DNA from: CAYJDG01 sp964368875
Lineage (GTDB): Bacteria; Pseudomonadota; Alphaproteobacteria; Micavibrionales; Micavibrionaceae
Assembly: GCA_964368875.1 (NCBI GenBank)
Contig: CAYJDG010000001.1
Span: forward strand, 92,347-156,346
Length of the DNA stretch: 64,000 nucleotides
Reading direction: 5' to 3'
Part shown: positions 35,902-44,181 of the stretch, piece after piece
How the letters are laid out: each line of letters opens with the position of its first letter
Position numbering within the stretch: the first letter of the stretch is position 1
The notes under the pieces: generated by a model
Databases searched by the model: none
What the model was told of the DNA's origin: nothing
What the model saw: only the letters and a program-made list of their open reading frames with translations
Position numbers and translations under genes: made by a program

Positions 35902-36342
35902 CTTGAACTGCGCGTCATAGCTGTACCATTCGGTCAGCCAGTTGCTGGCGAAGCCGTGCGCGTTGGCGGCGAGGCAAAGATTGTAACAGGCGGCACCTGC
36001 GGAGAGGAGTTGTTCCCACTGCGGATTTTTACCTTCACGGATGCGCGAGACGACGGCGATGACCAGCGGGGCGCGCAGGAATTTAGTACGTTCATGCTCA
36101 AGCTGGGCGGCGTTGGCCTCAGGGAATTTTTGCAGATAGAGCTCTTCGAGTTTCAGGCCGACACTGCGCCGTGTGTCACCGGAGAAGACCAGAAAATACC
36201 ATGGGGCATATTTGCCATGATCGGGGACGCGGCTGGCGATCTGCAAAATCTCGTCGAGCTGGGCGGGCGTGGGACCGGGTTCGCGCATTGCGGCGGGTTT
36301 GACGGAGCGGCGGGTTTTGAGGAAGGGCAGGAGGTCGGTCAT
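35902..36342 (-). CDS. nitroreductase family protein, C-terminus lost in a gap
   Basis: The first ~147 residues are present. FLKTRRSVKP at the N-terminus (FMN phosphate site), ASRVPDHGKYAPWYFLVF, FLRAPLVIAVVSR and QWEQLLSAGAACYNLCLAA match the YdjA/RutE-like nitroreductase branch (FMN, NADPH-dependent). The C-terminal FMN-binding part lies in the gap. Ten bases downstream of the TMEM175-like gene stop, same strand. Confidence 0.85.
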
Positions 36343-36352
36343 GATATTCTAA

Positions 36353-36925
36353 CTATGAGAGTTTCTTTTCAATCCGGCGATCCGGCACCAGCCACATCAG
36401 CGCAACGAGAACATAGATACCCTGCCCCAGCTCGGCGACATAGAGCGACAAGGCTATACCGATCAGATAGAGCAGGGGTGAAAGCTTGCCTTTGATGTCG
36501 TTACCAATCGCGTGGCGCAAGGGCGAGTCCGCACCATCGCAGCGCAGGATCGTGTATTGCAAAATCCAGTATGAGATGGCCGCCATCAACAGGACAACGC
36601 CGTAAAGCGCCGTCGGCAGGGATTCAAAATGATTTTCGCCCATCCAGCCGGTAACGAATGGAATCAGCGAAAGCCAGAACATGAGATTGAGGTTGGCCCA
36701 GAGAACGCGGCCGCCAATTTTCCGGGCGGCATGCATCATATGGTGATGATTGTTCCAGTAAATGCCGACATAGATAAAGCTTAATACATAGGATAGGAAA
36801 ACTGGCAGCAGCGGCTTGAGGGCGGAGAGCTCGATACCGTGCGGAACTTTGAGTTCCAGCACCATAATGGTCAGGATGATGGCGATCACAGCATCTGTAA
36901 AGGCTTCAAGGCGGGTTTTGGTCAT
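36353..36925 (-). CDS. TMEM175/DUF1211-like membrane protein
   Basis: 190 residues, five to six membrane helices. The first helix carries RLEAFTDAVIAI, the RxxxFSD-type signature of TMEM175 potassium channels (Thr for Ser), and NNHHHMMHAARK lies after the second helix. Bacterial members conduct K+. Followed on the same strand by the nitroreductase. Confidence 0.8.
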   Translation of the reverse strand: MTKTRLEAFTDAVIAIILTIMVLELKVPHGIELSALKPLLPVFLSYVLSFIYVGIYWNNHHHMMHAARKIGGRVLWANLNLMFWLSLIPFVTGWMGENHFESLPTALYGVVLLMAAISYWILQYTILRCDGADSPLRHAIGNDIKGKLSPLLYLIGIALSLYVAELGQGIYVLVALMWLVPDRRIEKKLS

Positions 36926-36954
36926 TGAAAGTCCGCGGGTGTTTTCTATATATT

Positions 36955-39069
36955 ATGAGTTCAGCAACTATAGACAAGAGTAATGGTCAGAGCCAGATGG
37001 GTGAAATAACTACCCAGAGTTTTAAGATTGCCTCAGATTTCCAGCCTGCCGGTGACCAGCCGCAGGCGATCGCGCAGCTTGTCGGCGGCTTAAAACAGGG
37101 CTTGAGCGATCAGGTGCTGTTGGGGGTCACGGGATCCGGCAAGACCTATACGATGGCGCAGATTATTCAGACCGAGCAGCGTCCGACGCTGATCCTAGCG
37201 CCCAATAAGACCCTAGCGGCCCAGCTTTACGGCGAAATGAAGCAGTTCTTCCCGGATAACGCGGTTGAGTTCTTTGTGTCCTATTACGATTACTATCAGC
37301 CGGAAGCGTATGTGCCGCGCACTGATCTGTTTATCGAGAAGGACTCCTCGATCAACGAACAGATCGACCGGATGCGCCATGCGGCGACGCGGGCTATTTT
37401 CGAGCGGCGCGATGTCATTATCGTCGCCTCGGTATCCTGTATTTACGGTATTGGGTCGAAAGAAGATTATTATGCGATGACCTTTGAAATCAGCAAAGGG
37501 CAGACGCTCGACCGGCAGGCGCTGATCGCCAAGCTGGTTGAACTGCAATACAAACGCAATGATATCGCCTTCGAGCGCGGCACCTTCCGCGTGCGCGGAG
37601 ATACGGTTGAATTATTCCCGGCCCACTTTGATGACCGGGCGTGGCGGTTCTCGCTCTTCGGGGATGAAATTGACTCAGTGACCGAGTTCGATCCCCTGAC
37701 GGGCGAGAAATTTGACTCGCTGGATGCGGTGCGGATTTACGCGAACTCGCACTATGTTACGCCGGGACCGACGATGCAGCAGGCGATTGCCAATATCAAA
37801 CACGATCTCAAAGAGCGGGTGCAGTTTTATATTCGTGAAAACCGCCTGCTGGAAGCGCAACGGATCGATCAGCGCACGAGCTTTGATCTCGAGATGCTGA
37901 TGGCAACCGGGGTTTGTGCCGGGATTGAAAACTATTCGCGGTACCTGACCGGACGCGCACCGGGGGAGCCGCCACCGACGCTGGTTGAATACCTTCCGGC
38001 AGATGCGATGGTCTTCCTTGATGAAAGCCATGTCATGATCCCGCAACTCAACGGCATGTACAACGGCGACCGGGCGCGGAAAAAGACGCTTGCGGATTAT
38101 GGGTTCCGCCTGCCCTCCGCGATGGACAACCGTCCGCTGAAGTTTGAAGAGTGGAACAAGATGCGGCCGCAGACTATCTATGTCTCGGCGACGCCGGGGC
38201 CGTGGGAGCTGGAGCAGACAGGCGGCAAATTCGCCGAGCAGATCGTGCGTCCGACCGGGCTGATCGATCCCCCGGTTGAAATCCGCCCGACCAAACATCA
38301 GGTCGACGATCTGATGCATGAATGCAAGCGTGTGGTCGAGAAGGGTGGGCGCGTGCTGGTCACAACGCTCACCAAGAAGATGGCCGAGGCGCTGACCGAA
38401 TACCTCACGGAAAACGGCCTGCGCGTGCGTTATCTGCACTCGGATATTGATACCCTTGAGCGGATTGAGATTTTGCAAGGGTTGCGGGCGGGAGAGTTTG
38501 ATATTCTTGTCGGGATCAACTTGCTGCGGGAAGGGCTGGATATTCCTGAATGTATGCTGGTTGCAATTCTTGATGCGGATAAGGAAGGCTTCCTGCGCTC
38601 GCGCACCTCGCTGATCCAGACGATTGGCCGCGCCGCGCGGAACGTGGATGGTAAGGCCGTGCTGTATGCAGACAGCATCACCAAGAGCATGAAGGCGGCA
38701 ATCGACGAGACCGACCGCCGCCGCGAGAAGCAGGTGATTTATAACACCGAGCACGGCATTACGCCTGAAAGTGTGCGCAAAGGGCTGAACGATATTCTGC
38801 AGAGTGTCTTCGAGCGTGCCGATTATGTGACCGTGCCGAAAGGCATGAATGACGCCGATCAGGCCGCGTTTCTTGGCGATCCGAAATCTCTTCAGGCGCA
38901 GATCAAGAGTTTGGAACAGCGCATGCGCAAGGCCGCCTCTGATCTGGAATTTGAAGAGGCCGCTGAACTGCGTGACCGGATCAAGCGGCTGGAAGCCGCG
39001 GACCTTGGGCTGACGCTGCCCGGGCCGCTGACCCCGCAAAAGCCTAAAAAATCCAGGCGTGGCCGATAA
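36955..39069 (+). CDS. uvrB: excinuclease ABC subunit B
   Basis: 704 residues from ATG 36955 (a TTG at 36925 and an ATG at 36997 are alternatives). Walker A GVTGSGKTYT, the DNA-gripping beta-hairpin SYYDYYQPEAYVP, FLDESHV, helicase motif TIGRAARN, and a C-terminal UVR motif (EQRMRKAASDLEFEEAAELRD region). Damage verification in nucleotide excision repair; uvrC is at 55619. Confidence 0.97.
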   Translation: MSSATIDKSNGQSQMGEITTQSFKIASDFQPAGDQPQAIAQLVGGLKQGLSDQVLLGVTGSGKTYTMAQIIQTEQRPTLILAPNKTLAAQLYGEMKQFFPDNAVEFFVSYYDYYQPEAYVPRTDLFIEKDSSINEQIDRMRHAATRAIFERRDVIIVASVSCIYGIGSKEDYYAMTFEISKGQTLDRQALIAKLVELQYKRNDIAFERGTFRVRGDTVELFPAHFDDRAWRFSLFGDEIDSVTEFDPLTGEKFDSLDAVRIYANSHYVTPGPTMQQAIANIKHDLKERVQFYIRENRLLEAQRIDQRTSFDLEMLMATGVCAGIENYSRYLTGRAPGEPPPTLVEYLPADAMVFLDESHVMIPQLNGMYNGDRARKKTLADYGFRLPSAMDNRPLKFEEWNKMRPQTIYVSATPGPWELEQTGGKFAEQIVRPTGLIDPPVEIRPTKHQVDDLMHECKRVVEKGGRVLVTTLTKKMAEALTEYLTENGLRVRYLHSDIDTLERIEILQGLRAGEFDILVGINLLREGLDIPECMLVAILDADKEGFLRSRTSLIQTIGRAARNVDGKAVLYADSITKSMKAAIDETDRRREKQVIYNTEHGITPESVRKGLNDILQSVFERADYVTVPKGMNDADQAAFLGDPKSLQAQIKSLEQRMRKAASDLEFEEAAELRDRIKRLEAADLGLTLPGPLTPQKPKKSRRGR

Positions 39070-39135
39070 TAACCATAATATTTAATTGATATTTTCTAAA
39101 CTCTAGCTTACTAAAAAAGTAAGTTAGAGGGTGTT

Positions 39136-39972
39136 ATGAGTATTGTGCTTCCATACCATAGGGCGGTCATGAGATCAGCCGTTGCAGAGCAGGAGTTTTT
39201 GCCTGCGAATATCTTTGTCGATGCAACCGACTTCGATGCACCTAACAAGACAGGCGTGGCTTTGAGTCTTTTAGCTTCCGATGCCGAACGCAATGCCGTC
39301 ATCATGACAGACCCTGAATGGCAACCCCGCACCCGCGAGATGGATGCACTGGATCGGTTGACGGGAGGTGAGCGGCTTAAGCTCAGAATTTATAACCCGA
39401 CCCTTGCAAAAATTCAGGATACGCTTCAACGCAATTTTGAGAAAAGAGCAGCGCAGGTTGCCGCACGCTCACCCGCCGCTGTCATGACATCTGTATCTGA
39501 AGCGGATATTTTTCCGATTGCAGCCAATCTTTATCGTGGTGTCGAGACCAACACTGCCGCAGGCAACGTCAAAGTCGTTTCAGCAACGCTCATTTACATG
39601 AGTGACTATGGGCCATCGACCGAAGCTGCACAAAATCTGAATGTGCATATCGATTTCAATCACGGCGGGACTTTCAGTCAGCGCAAGGTTGAAACACAAG
39701 CGGGATCGGCCACAGCTGTTTTTGCAGATAAAGATTTTATTCTGATCCGCCCATGCGCAGAGAGCGCTCGCCGCGCCACGATAATCCTGCAAGAGGAGGG
39801 GGCGACTATAGATACGTGGGCCGGGCCTGAAGGGTCATCTGTCCTTATGCGCGTTCCATCTGACGCAGCTTTTGCACAGGGGGCCACCCCAACCGCTCAC
39901 GCCCCGGGGATCGCGAACCCCAACGGAGACAGGCGTCGCTGGACAAATGTCTACGATCTGCAAATTTTATGA
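39136..39972 (+). CDS. unknown protein, tandem paralogue A
   Basis: 278 residues; the neighbour at 40054 has exactly the same length and starts alike (MSIVLPY / MSIILPY). Shared landmarks: LLASDAERNAVIMTD / LATDPTVNTAIVTD, PANI near 25, H171-I-D173, DTWAGPEG with W228, and the closing H...G...RR....YDL. The HxD ... H ... R order recalls cupin-type or 2-oxoglutarate/Fe(II) sites, but that is a weak inference. No signal peptide. AGAGGGTG precedes ATG 39136. Confidence 0.6.
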   Translation: MSIVLPYHRAVMRSAVAEQEFLPANIFVDATDFDAPNKTGVALSLLASDAERNAVIMTDPEWQPRTREMDALDRLTGGERLKLRIYNPTLAKIQDTLQRNFEKRAAQVAARSPAAVMTSVSEADIFPIAANLYRGVETNTAAGNVKVVSATLIYMSDYGPSTEAAQNLNVHIDFNHGGTFSQRKVETQAGSATAVFADKDFILIRPCAESARRATIILQEEGATIDTWAGPEGSSVLMRVPSDAAFAQGATPTAHAPGIANPNGDRRRWTNVYDLQIL

Positions 39973-40053
39973 TGGATAAGACATAATATTACAATTGATA
40001 TATTTCCCAATTATCAGCTATGTTTTTGGCAAGTTTATGAGGGGCTTTCTGCG

Positions 40054-40890
40054 TTGAGTATAATTTTACCTTATTCCAGAGCCGCCGTGCACGAAGTTGG
40101 CACGGAAATGGACAAGCCAGTTCCAGCGAATATCGTCACGCATGTGCAAGGTGCATCCGTCAGAAATGCTTTGCGGCGGAGCATCGCCTGCCTTGCCACT
40201 GATCCAACCGTAAATACGGCTATCGTCACCGATAAGTTTGCAACCGGAATGGACGGCATCACTGGTATGGACGCGGTCGCCCCTTATCAAAAAGTTGTGA
40301 TCGCGTTTCATGATATGAAGTCTGAAGGCTCGGTCGTCGGACGACTGAAGCAATATTTTCTGTCACGTGTCCAGGTTGAGCATGGCACTGCTGCGGCAAA
40401 GGCTTTTTCCAAGCCTGCTTTGCTTGCGATCGAAGCGCTCGGTTCTTTTATATTCAGTGACTCAAAAAGAATTTCGGCTTCAGACCGGGTCAAGATTGTG
40501 GCCGCAAGATTTGCTTATTTTTCGCATTATGCATCTAAAGAAGAAGATGGCGTTGGTTGGCTGACGCCGCATGTTGACGCTAAAACCTTTAATAATTTCG
40601 ACGTTCGTGTCGTCCATGGCATAGAAGGCTGCGCGACGGTTACGTTTGATGATGCTGATTTTATTACACGCTTTAATCACGGCAAAGGCGTTTTACAGGC
40701 AAAATTTGCAAAAGAGAGCGGACAGATTGATGGCTGGGCGGGACCGCAAGGCACATATACTGTGATGCGCGGATCATCCGAGCGGGCCTTGGCAGATGGG
40801 GCTAAGTCCTGTGTTCACTCTCACGGCCTGACGCGTACAACCGACTATCGCCGCGCCAATATTCGCTATGATCTGGTGCTTGTGTCGTAA
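40054..40890 (+). CDS. unknown protein, tandem paralogue B
   Basis: 278 residues from a TTG codon with GAGGGG upstream. Same family as the previous gene: H173-V-D175, DGWAGPQG with W228, and the end VHSHGLTRTTDYRRANIRYDL. The segment before each start also looks copied (CATAATATT...ATTGATAT), so gene and promoter were duplicated together. Function unknown. Confidence 0.6.
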   Translation: MSIILPYSRAAVHEVGTEMDKPVPANIVTHVQGASVRNALRRSIACLATDPTVNTAIVTDKFATGMDGITGMDAVAPYQKVVIAFHDMKSEGSVVGRLKQYFLSRVQVEHGTAAAKAFSKPALLAIEALGSFIFSDSKRISASDRVKIVAARFAYFSHYASKEEDGVGWLTPHVDAKTFNNFDVRVVHGIEGCATVTFDDADFITRFNHGKGVLQAKFAKESGQIDGWAGPQGTYTVMRGSSERALADGAKSCVHSHGLTRTTDYRRANIRYDLVLVS

Positions 40891-41055
40891 AAGGTTGCCT
40901 AAAATTTGACGCAGTTCTTACCCAAAGATTACCACGCGTTAAAGACTCACCCTTTAAGATTATAGATGTAGTCGATCTGTCCGCCCGAATGTTTTGGATT
41001 CCCGCGCTCAGATTCTTAAATCAAAAACTAACCAGAAGCAAAGGAAGGTGGAATA

Positions 41056-41538
41056 ATGATTCCTCCATTGGAAACCTATGTTGTCATTTCGCTGGCATTC
41101 GCTGTCTTCGCGGCAGTCACCGCCATCGGATCGGCAATCGTACTCGGGGTCGGCTATGAGCGACTGCGGGCTGGTCTGGAGAGAGTGAAAGAGGGAGTTG
41201 ATCTGCTGAACCGGCAGACCGGATTCTTCTCGACCGCGATCTTCAAACTGGAGAATAAAGTCGATACCATGACCATGGTACAGGCTCAACCAGTGATCAG
41301 CGATGCGCCTAAAACCGCACGCAAGTCACGCTCCAAAAAGGTCAAAAAATCCGAGACTCATGTCGATGAACTGCCCTCCAGCAGGCTTACCGGACATGAC
41401 GACGGGAATATTACCGTCACGACACCAAGTCTGACCGGTAATGAATGGCAGTCTTATCAGGGACTGTCTAAAGACGAAGCTCTGGCAAACTTTGCCAACA
41501 GCGGCTCCATCGCTGACGGTAAAGTCCGCTTCATGTAA
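41056..41538 (+). CDS. small single-pass membrane protein, unknown
   Basis: 160 residues. One long hydrophobic helix (about 7-33), a coiled-coil-like stretch (YERLRAGLERVKEGVDLLNRQ), a Lys/Arg/Ser-rich linker, then a polar C-terminal tail. A strong AAGGAAGG site precedes ATG 41056. Topology suggests a cytoplasmic-tail scaffold, but no family is recognised. Its transcript ends at the terminator at 41561. Confidence 0.6.
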   Translation: MIPPLETYVVISLAFAVFAAVTAIGSAIVLGVGYERLRAGLERVKEGVDLLNRQTGFFSTAIFKLENKVDTMTMVQAQPVISDAPKTARKSRSKKVKKSETHVDELPSSRLTGHDDGNITVTTPSLTGNEWQSYQGLSKDEALANFANSGSIADGKVRFM

Positions 41539-41560
41539 TGGAGAGAGCAGTCGAAGAATT

Positions 41561-41592
41561 AGGGGCGGAGCAATCCGCCCTTAATTTTTTTT
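41561..41592 (+). terminator. intrinsic terminator after the 160-residue membrane protein
   Basis: GGGCGGA (41563-41569) and TCCGCCC (41574-41580) with a GCAA loop, followed by TTAA and eight T. Confidence 0.93.
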
Positions 41593-42019
41593 ATGCCTTG
41601 CGCGGGGCAGGACAATTCATGCCGTTCATGCCGTGCATCGCTTCTGAAACGAGAATTGATTGCACAGAGTATTTCAGATGCGCACTAAAATCGGTCGTAT
41701 AGGCCTGGGCAATGATCAGGCTGCCGAGATGCCCGGCCATCTGTTCACAATCGAGAAAACGGGTTTCCCCGGTAGCCTTGTCCATCACCTTCGCCAACCC
41801 GCCAGAGAGCATCCATGTTGAAACACCGCTCGTCCCCGCATTTGGGATGCTGGCAACGGTCCCGGACTGTGAGAGCGACATGATGCGGTAGTCTTTTGGC
41901 TGGTGTGGTGAAACTCCATGCGCGCTGAATGTCTGTTCATCCGCTGGCTGTAGATGCCCGCAAGCAACAAGTAGCAAAGGGGAGAGAGCGAGCGCAAAGC
42001 GCTCTGAAAGATGTGCCAT
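41591..42019 (-). CDS. putative lipoprotein, unknown
   Basis: 142 residues. A signal peptide ends in the lipobox LVAC (C20), so the mature protein should be lipid-anchored. The mature part contains GVSTWMLSGGLAKVMDKATGETRFLDCEQMAGHLGSLI in outline (residues ~65-105) and a Met/Asn/Gly-rich C-terminus. No family recognised. It converges on the terminator at 41561. Confidence 0.6.
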   Translation of the reverse strand: MAHLSERFALALSPLLLVACGHLQPADEQTFSAHGVSPHQPKDYRIMSLSQSGTVASIPNAGTSGVSTWMLSGGLAKVMDKATGETRFLDCEQMAGHLGSLIIAQAYTTDFSAHLKYSVQSILVSEAMHGMNGMNCPAPRKA

Positions 42020-42190
42020 CGTGAAAAATCCTGTTTAAAGTTTTTTGTAGTTTTACGGATTTTCACAGATTTCCAGACGCAATGCAAAAAAATACGCTGG
42101 CGCCGCGGGCTTTGCTCACTACTCAAGCGGTGGGAAAAGTGTTAATCTTTTCAGGATTAATTTTTCAGCCCTTCATTAAGAGGTCCGGCC

Positions 42191-42805
42191 TTGAACATCT
42201 GGTTGATTATCTGGGTTTTCGCAGTTGTGTTTATCTGCGGCGTGTTTGTCTGGTCTACGCAAATTCTTTTCAAACAGAAAAAAGCGTGGGCGGCTTTCGC
42301 CAAGAAGAACAACCTGCAATACACGCCCGGAGCTTTGATGAAGTCGCCGCTGGTCAAAGGCGTGTTCAAAGGCTTTCCGCTGACTGTTTATTCCGAAGAG
42401 CAACCAACGCCCGATCAACGCAGCCAGCGCTTTCGCACCGTCATCCAGTTTGAGCTGCCGGGCGGCATGCCAGTCGAAGGCGTGGTGGCCTCACCTGAGA
42501 ACCATATCTTTGCCAGCAACCTGATCGATCTGGTTGAAAAATATACCCCGGCGGACCCGGATTTTCCTGGCACTATCCTGATCAGAACCCGCAGTGTGCC
42601 GTTGCTGGAGCCATATCTGACCAAAGAACGTATGCAGGTTCTGCAAAGCTTGATGACCATTAAATCGATTCATGGGCTGTTCCTGTTCGATATGAGTGTG
42701 ACCTTTCTGCGCATGGAAATGGCGGATGCGATGATCGATCCCGATAAGCTGGAACGATTCTGTACCAAGCTTGCCGACCAATGTACGGTTCTTTCACTTC
42801 GATAA
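42191..42805 (+). CDS. membrane-anchored protein, unknown
   Basis: 204 residues from TTG 42191 with AGAGG at 42179. One N-terminal membrane helix (about 3-25), followed by AWAAFAKKNNLQYTPGALM and a soluble domain (GVFKGFPLTVYSEE, RFRTVIQFELPGG). This is a bacterial conserved-type architecture with no assigned role. Ends at a bidirectional terminator. Confidence 0.6.
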   Translation: MNIWLIIWVFAVVFICGVFVWSTQILFKQKKAWAAFAKKNNLQYTPGALMKSPLVKGVFKGFPLTVYSEEQPTPDQRSQRFRTVIQFELPGGMPVEGVVASPENHIFASNLIDLVEKYTPADPDFPGTILIRTRSVPLLEPYLTKERMQVLQSLMTIKSIHGLFLFDMSVTFLRMEMADAMIDPDKLERFCTKLADQCTVLSLR

Positions 42806-42835
42806 AAAAACCCCGCATAAAGCGGGGTTTTTTAT
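42805..42835. terminator. bidirectional intrinsic terminator
   Basis: CCCCGC (42811-42816) and GCGGGG (42822-42827) with A-run before and T-run after, between the rightward 204-residue gene and the leftward cyclophilin gene; works for both strands. Confidence 0.9.
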
Positions 42836-42852
42836 AAAACTAATCAAAGAGA

Positions 42853-43419
42853 TTATTTGGCGACAGCTGCCTTCGCATCATCAGCAGCAACAGACATCTT
42901 GACGATTGTGTCTGGCTTGGCCGGTGGCTCGCCGCGGGTGATGTTGTCGACGAATTCCATGCCGCTCACAACCTGACCGTAAACGGTGTATTTGTTGTTG
43001 AGGAAGCTGCAATCATCGAAGCAGATGAAGAACTGCGAGTTGGCTGTATCCGGATCGTTTGTCCGGGCTGCGCCGAGAACACCGCGACCGAAGTTGGTCG
43101 GGTTGAATTCGGCTTTCAGGTCAGGCAGATCGGAACCGCCTGAGCCAGTGCCAGTCGGATCGCCAGTCTGGGCCATGAAGCCGTCGATGACGCGGTGGAA
43201 TTTCAGACCGTTGTAAAAACCTTTACGGGTCAGTTCCTTAATACGAGCAACGTGGTTCGGAGCAACTTCAGGCAGAAGCTTGATAACAACAGTGCCATCT
43301 TTCAGCTGCATGTTGATGGTATTTTCAGGGTCGAGCGGAGCAGGCGCGACGGCGGGCTGGGCATTGGCGGTGGCAGACATCAGGATCAAACTCCCTAGTA
43401 AAAGTGAAAACAAACGCAT
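42853..43419 (-). CDS. peptidyl-prolyl cis-trans isomerase, cyclophilin type, exported (1)
   Basis: 188 residues. Signal peptide (cut after ANA, about 20). Cyclophilin core: FHRVIDGFMAQTGDP (catalytic Arg), GRGVLGAARTNDPDTANSQFFICF and the YTVYGQVVSGMEFVD block. A periplasmic PPIase that assists folding of exported proteins. Second of two tandem cyclophilin genes. Confidence 0.92.
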   Translation of the reverse strand: MRLFSLLLGSLILMSATANAQPAVAPAPLDPENTINMQLKDGTVVIKLLPEVAPNHVARIKELTRKGFYNGLKFHRVIDGFMAQTGDPTGTGSGGSDLPDLKAEFNPTNFGRGVLGAARTNDPDTANSQFFICFDDCSFLNNKYTVYGQVVSGMEFVDNITRGEPPAKPDTIVKMSVAADDAKAAVAK

Positions 43420-43461
43420 GACAGGTCCTTTCTAGGCTTAAGTGTCAGTGCCCTGACAATA

Positions 43462-43480
43462 GGGGGGCAAAACGCCCCCC
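43462..43480. repeat. GC-rich hairpin between the two cyclophilin genes
   Basis: GGGGGGC (43462-43468) and GCCCCCC (43474-43480) with an AAAAC loop. No T-run, so an mRNA-stabilising or pausing hairpin between co-directed genes is more likely than termination. Confidence 0.5.
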
Positions 43481-43504
43481 GCAACAAAGAAATAGGCCTG
43501 TTTT

Positions 43505-44083
43505 CTAGTTATTTCCAGCTTGCCGGGCCGCTGAGATCTTGGCTTTGCCGGGACCATCGGCCTTTATATAGGCACGGACGGTTTCATCGGGGTTGCGCGG
43601 TGGCTCGCCGCGTTTCAGGGCATCAATATGTTCCATGCCGCTGATGACCTGTCCCCAGGCCGTATATTTGCCGTTGAGGATTTTGCAGCCATTATCCGTA
43701 AAACAGATGAAGAATTGTGAGTTGGCAGAGTTGGGCGCATCGGAATGACCCATGCCGACCGTGCCACGTTTAAAATTAGAGCCTTTGAATTCATCTACGA
43801 GGTCAGGCATATCCGACTTGCCGCCTTTTTTGCCCTTCGGATACCCGGTTTGGGCCATGAAACCGTCGATCACCCGGAACCACGCGAGCCCATCATAAAA
43901 TCCGGCGCGGGTAAGGGCCTTGATCTGCGCCACGTGTTTGGGAGCCCGGCCCGGAAACATTTCGATGACCACGGGACCGGTCGGCAATTCAAGCACGAGA
44001 GTGTTATCCGGGGAAGGCGACTTCGCCTGTGCCGCCGGAGCAAAGAGGACGAGAGCACAGAGCAATGCAAAAAAGGTGCGCAT
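43505..44083 (-). CDS. peptidyl-prolyl cis-trans isomerase, cyclophilin type, exported (2)
   Basis: 192 residues from ATG 44083 (AAGGA upstream). Signal peptide ending AQA, then FRVIDGFMAQTGYPKG, the GTVGMGHSDAPNSANSQFFI segment and YTAWGQVISGMEHID. About half identical by eye to the following cyclophilin, so a tandem duplication. The C-terminal tail is Lys/Ala-rich. Confidence 0.92.
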   Translation of the reverse strand: MRTFFALLCALVLFAPAAQAKSPSPDNTLVLELPTGPVVIEMFPGRAPKHVAQIKALTRAGFYDGLAWFRVIDGFMAQTGYPKGKKGGKSDMPDLVDEFKGSNFKRGTVGMGHSDAPNSANSQFFICFTDNGCKILNGKYTAWGQVISGMEHIDALKRGEPPRNPDETVRAYIKADGPGKAKISAARQAGNN

Positions 44084-44181
44084 ATTGTTTTCCTTTCGGA
44101 CTTGTTTTCGCAGGTGAATATGGACAGATTGATACACCAACGTCTACCAGCCGGAATTTGTTCAATCAAGGAGTTATCCAG

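Noticed and set aside
34876..36495. 539-codon rightward frame across the gap
   Set aside because: The part after the gap is antisense to a clear nitroreductase, so it is a false join.
37675..39039. 454-codon antisense frame inside uvrB
   Set aside because: Mirror of the uvrB codon bias; uvrB motifs are unambiguous.
43441..43504. Terminator between the two cyclophilin genes
   Set aside because: The stem has no T-run on either strand; kept only as a hairpin.
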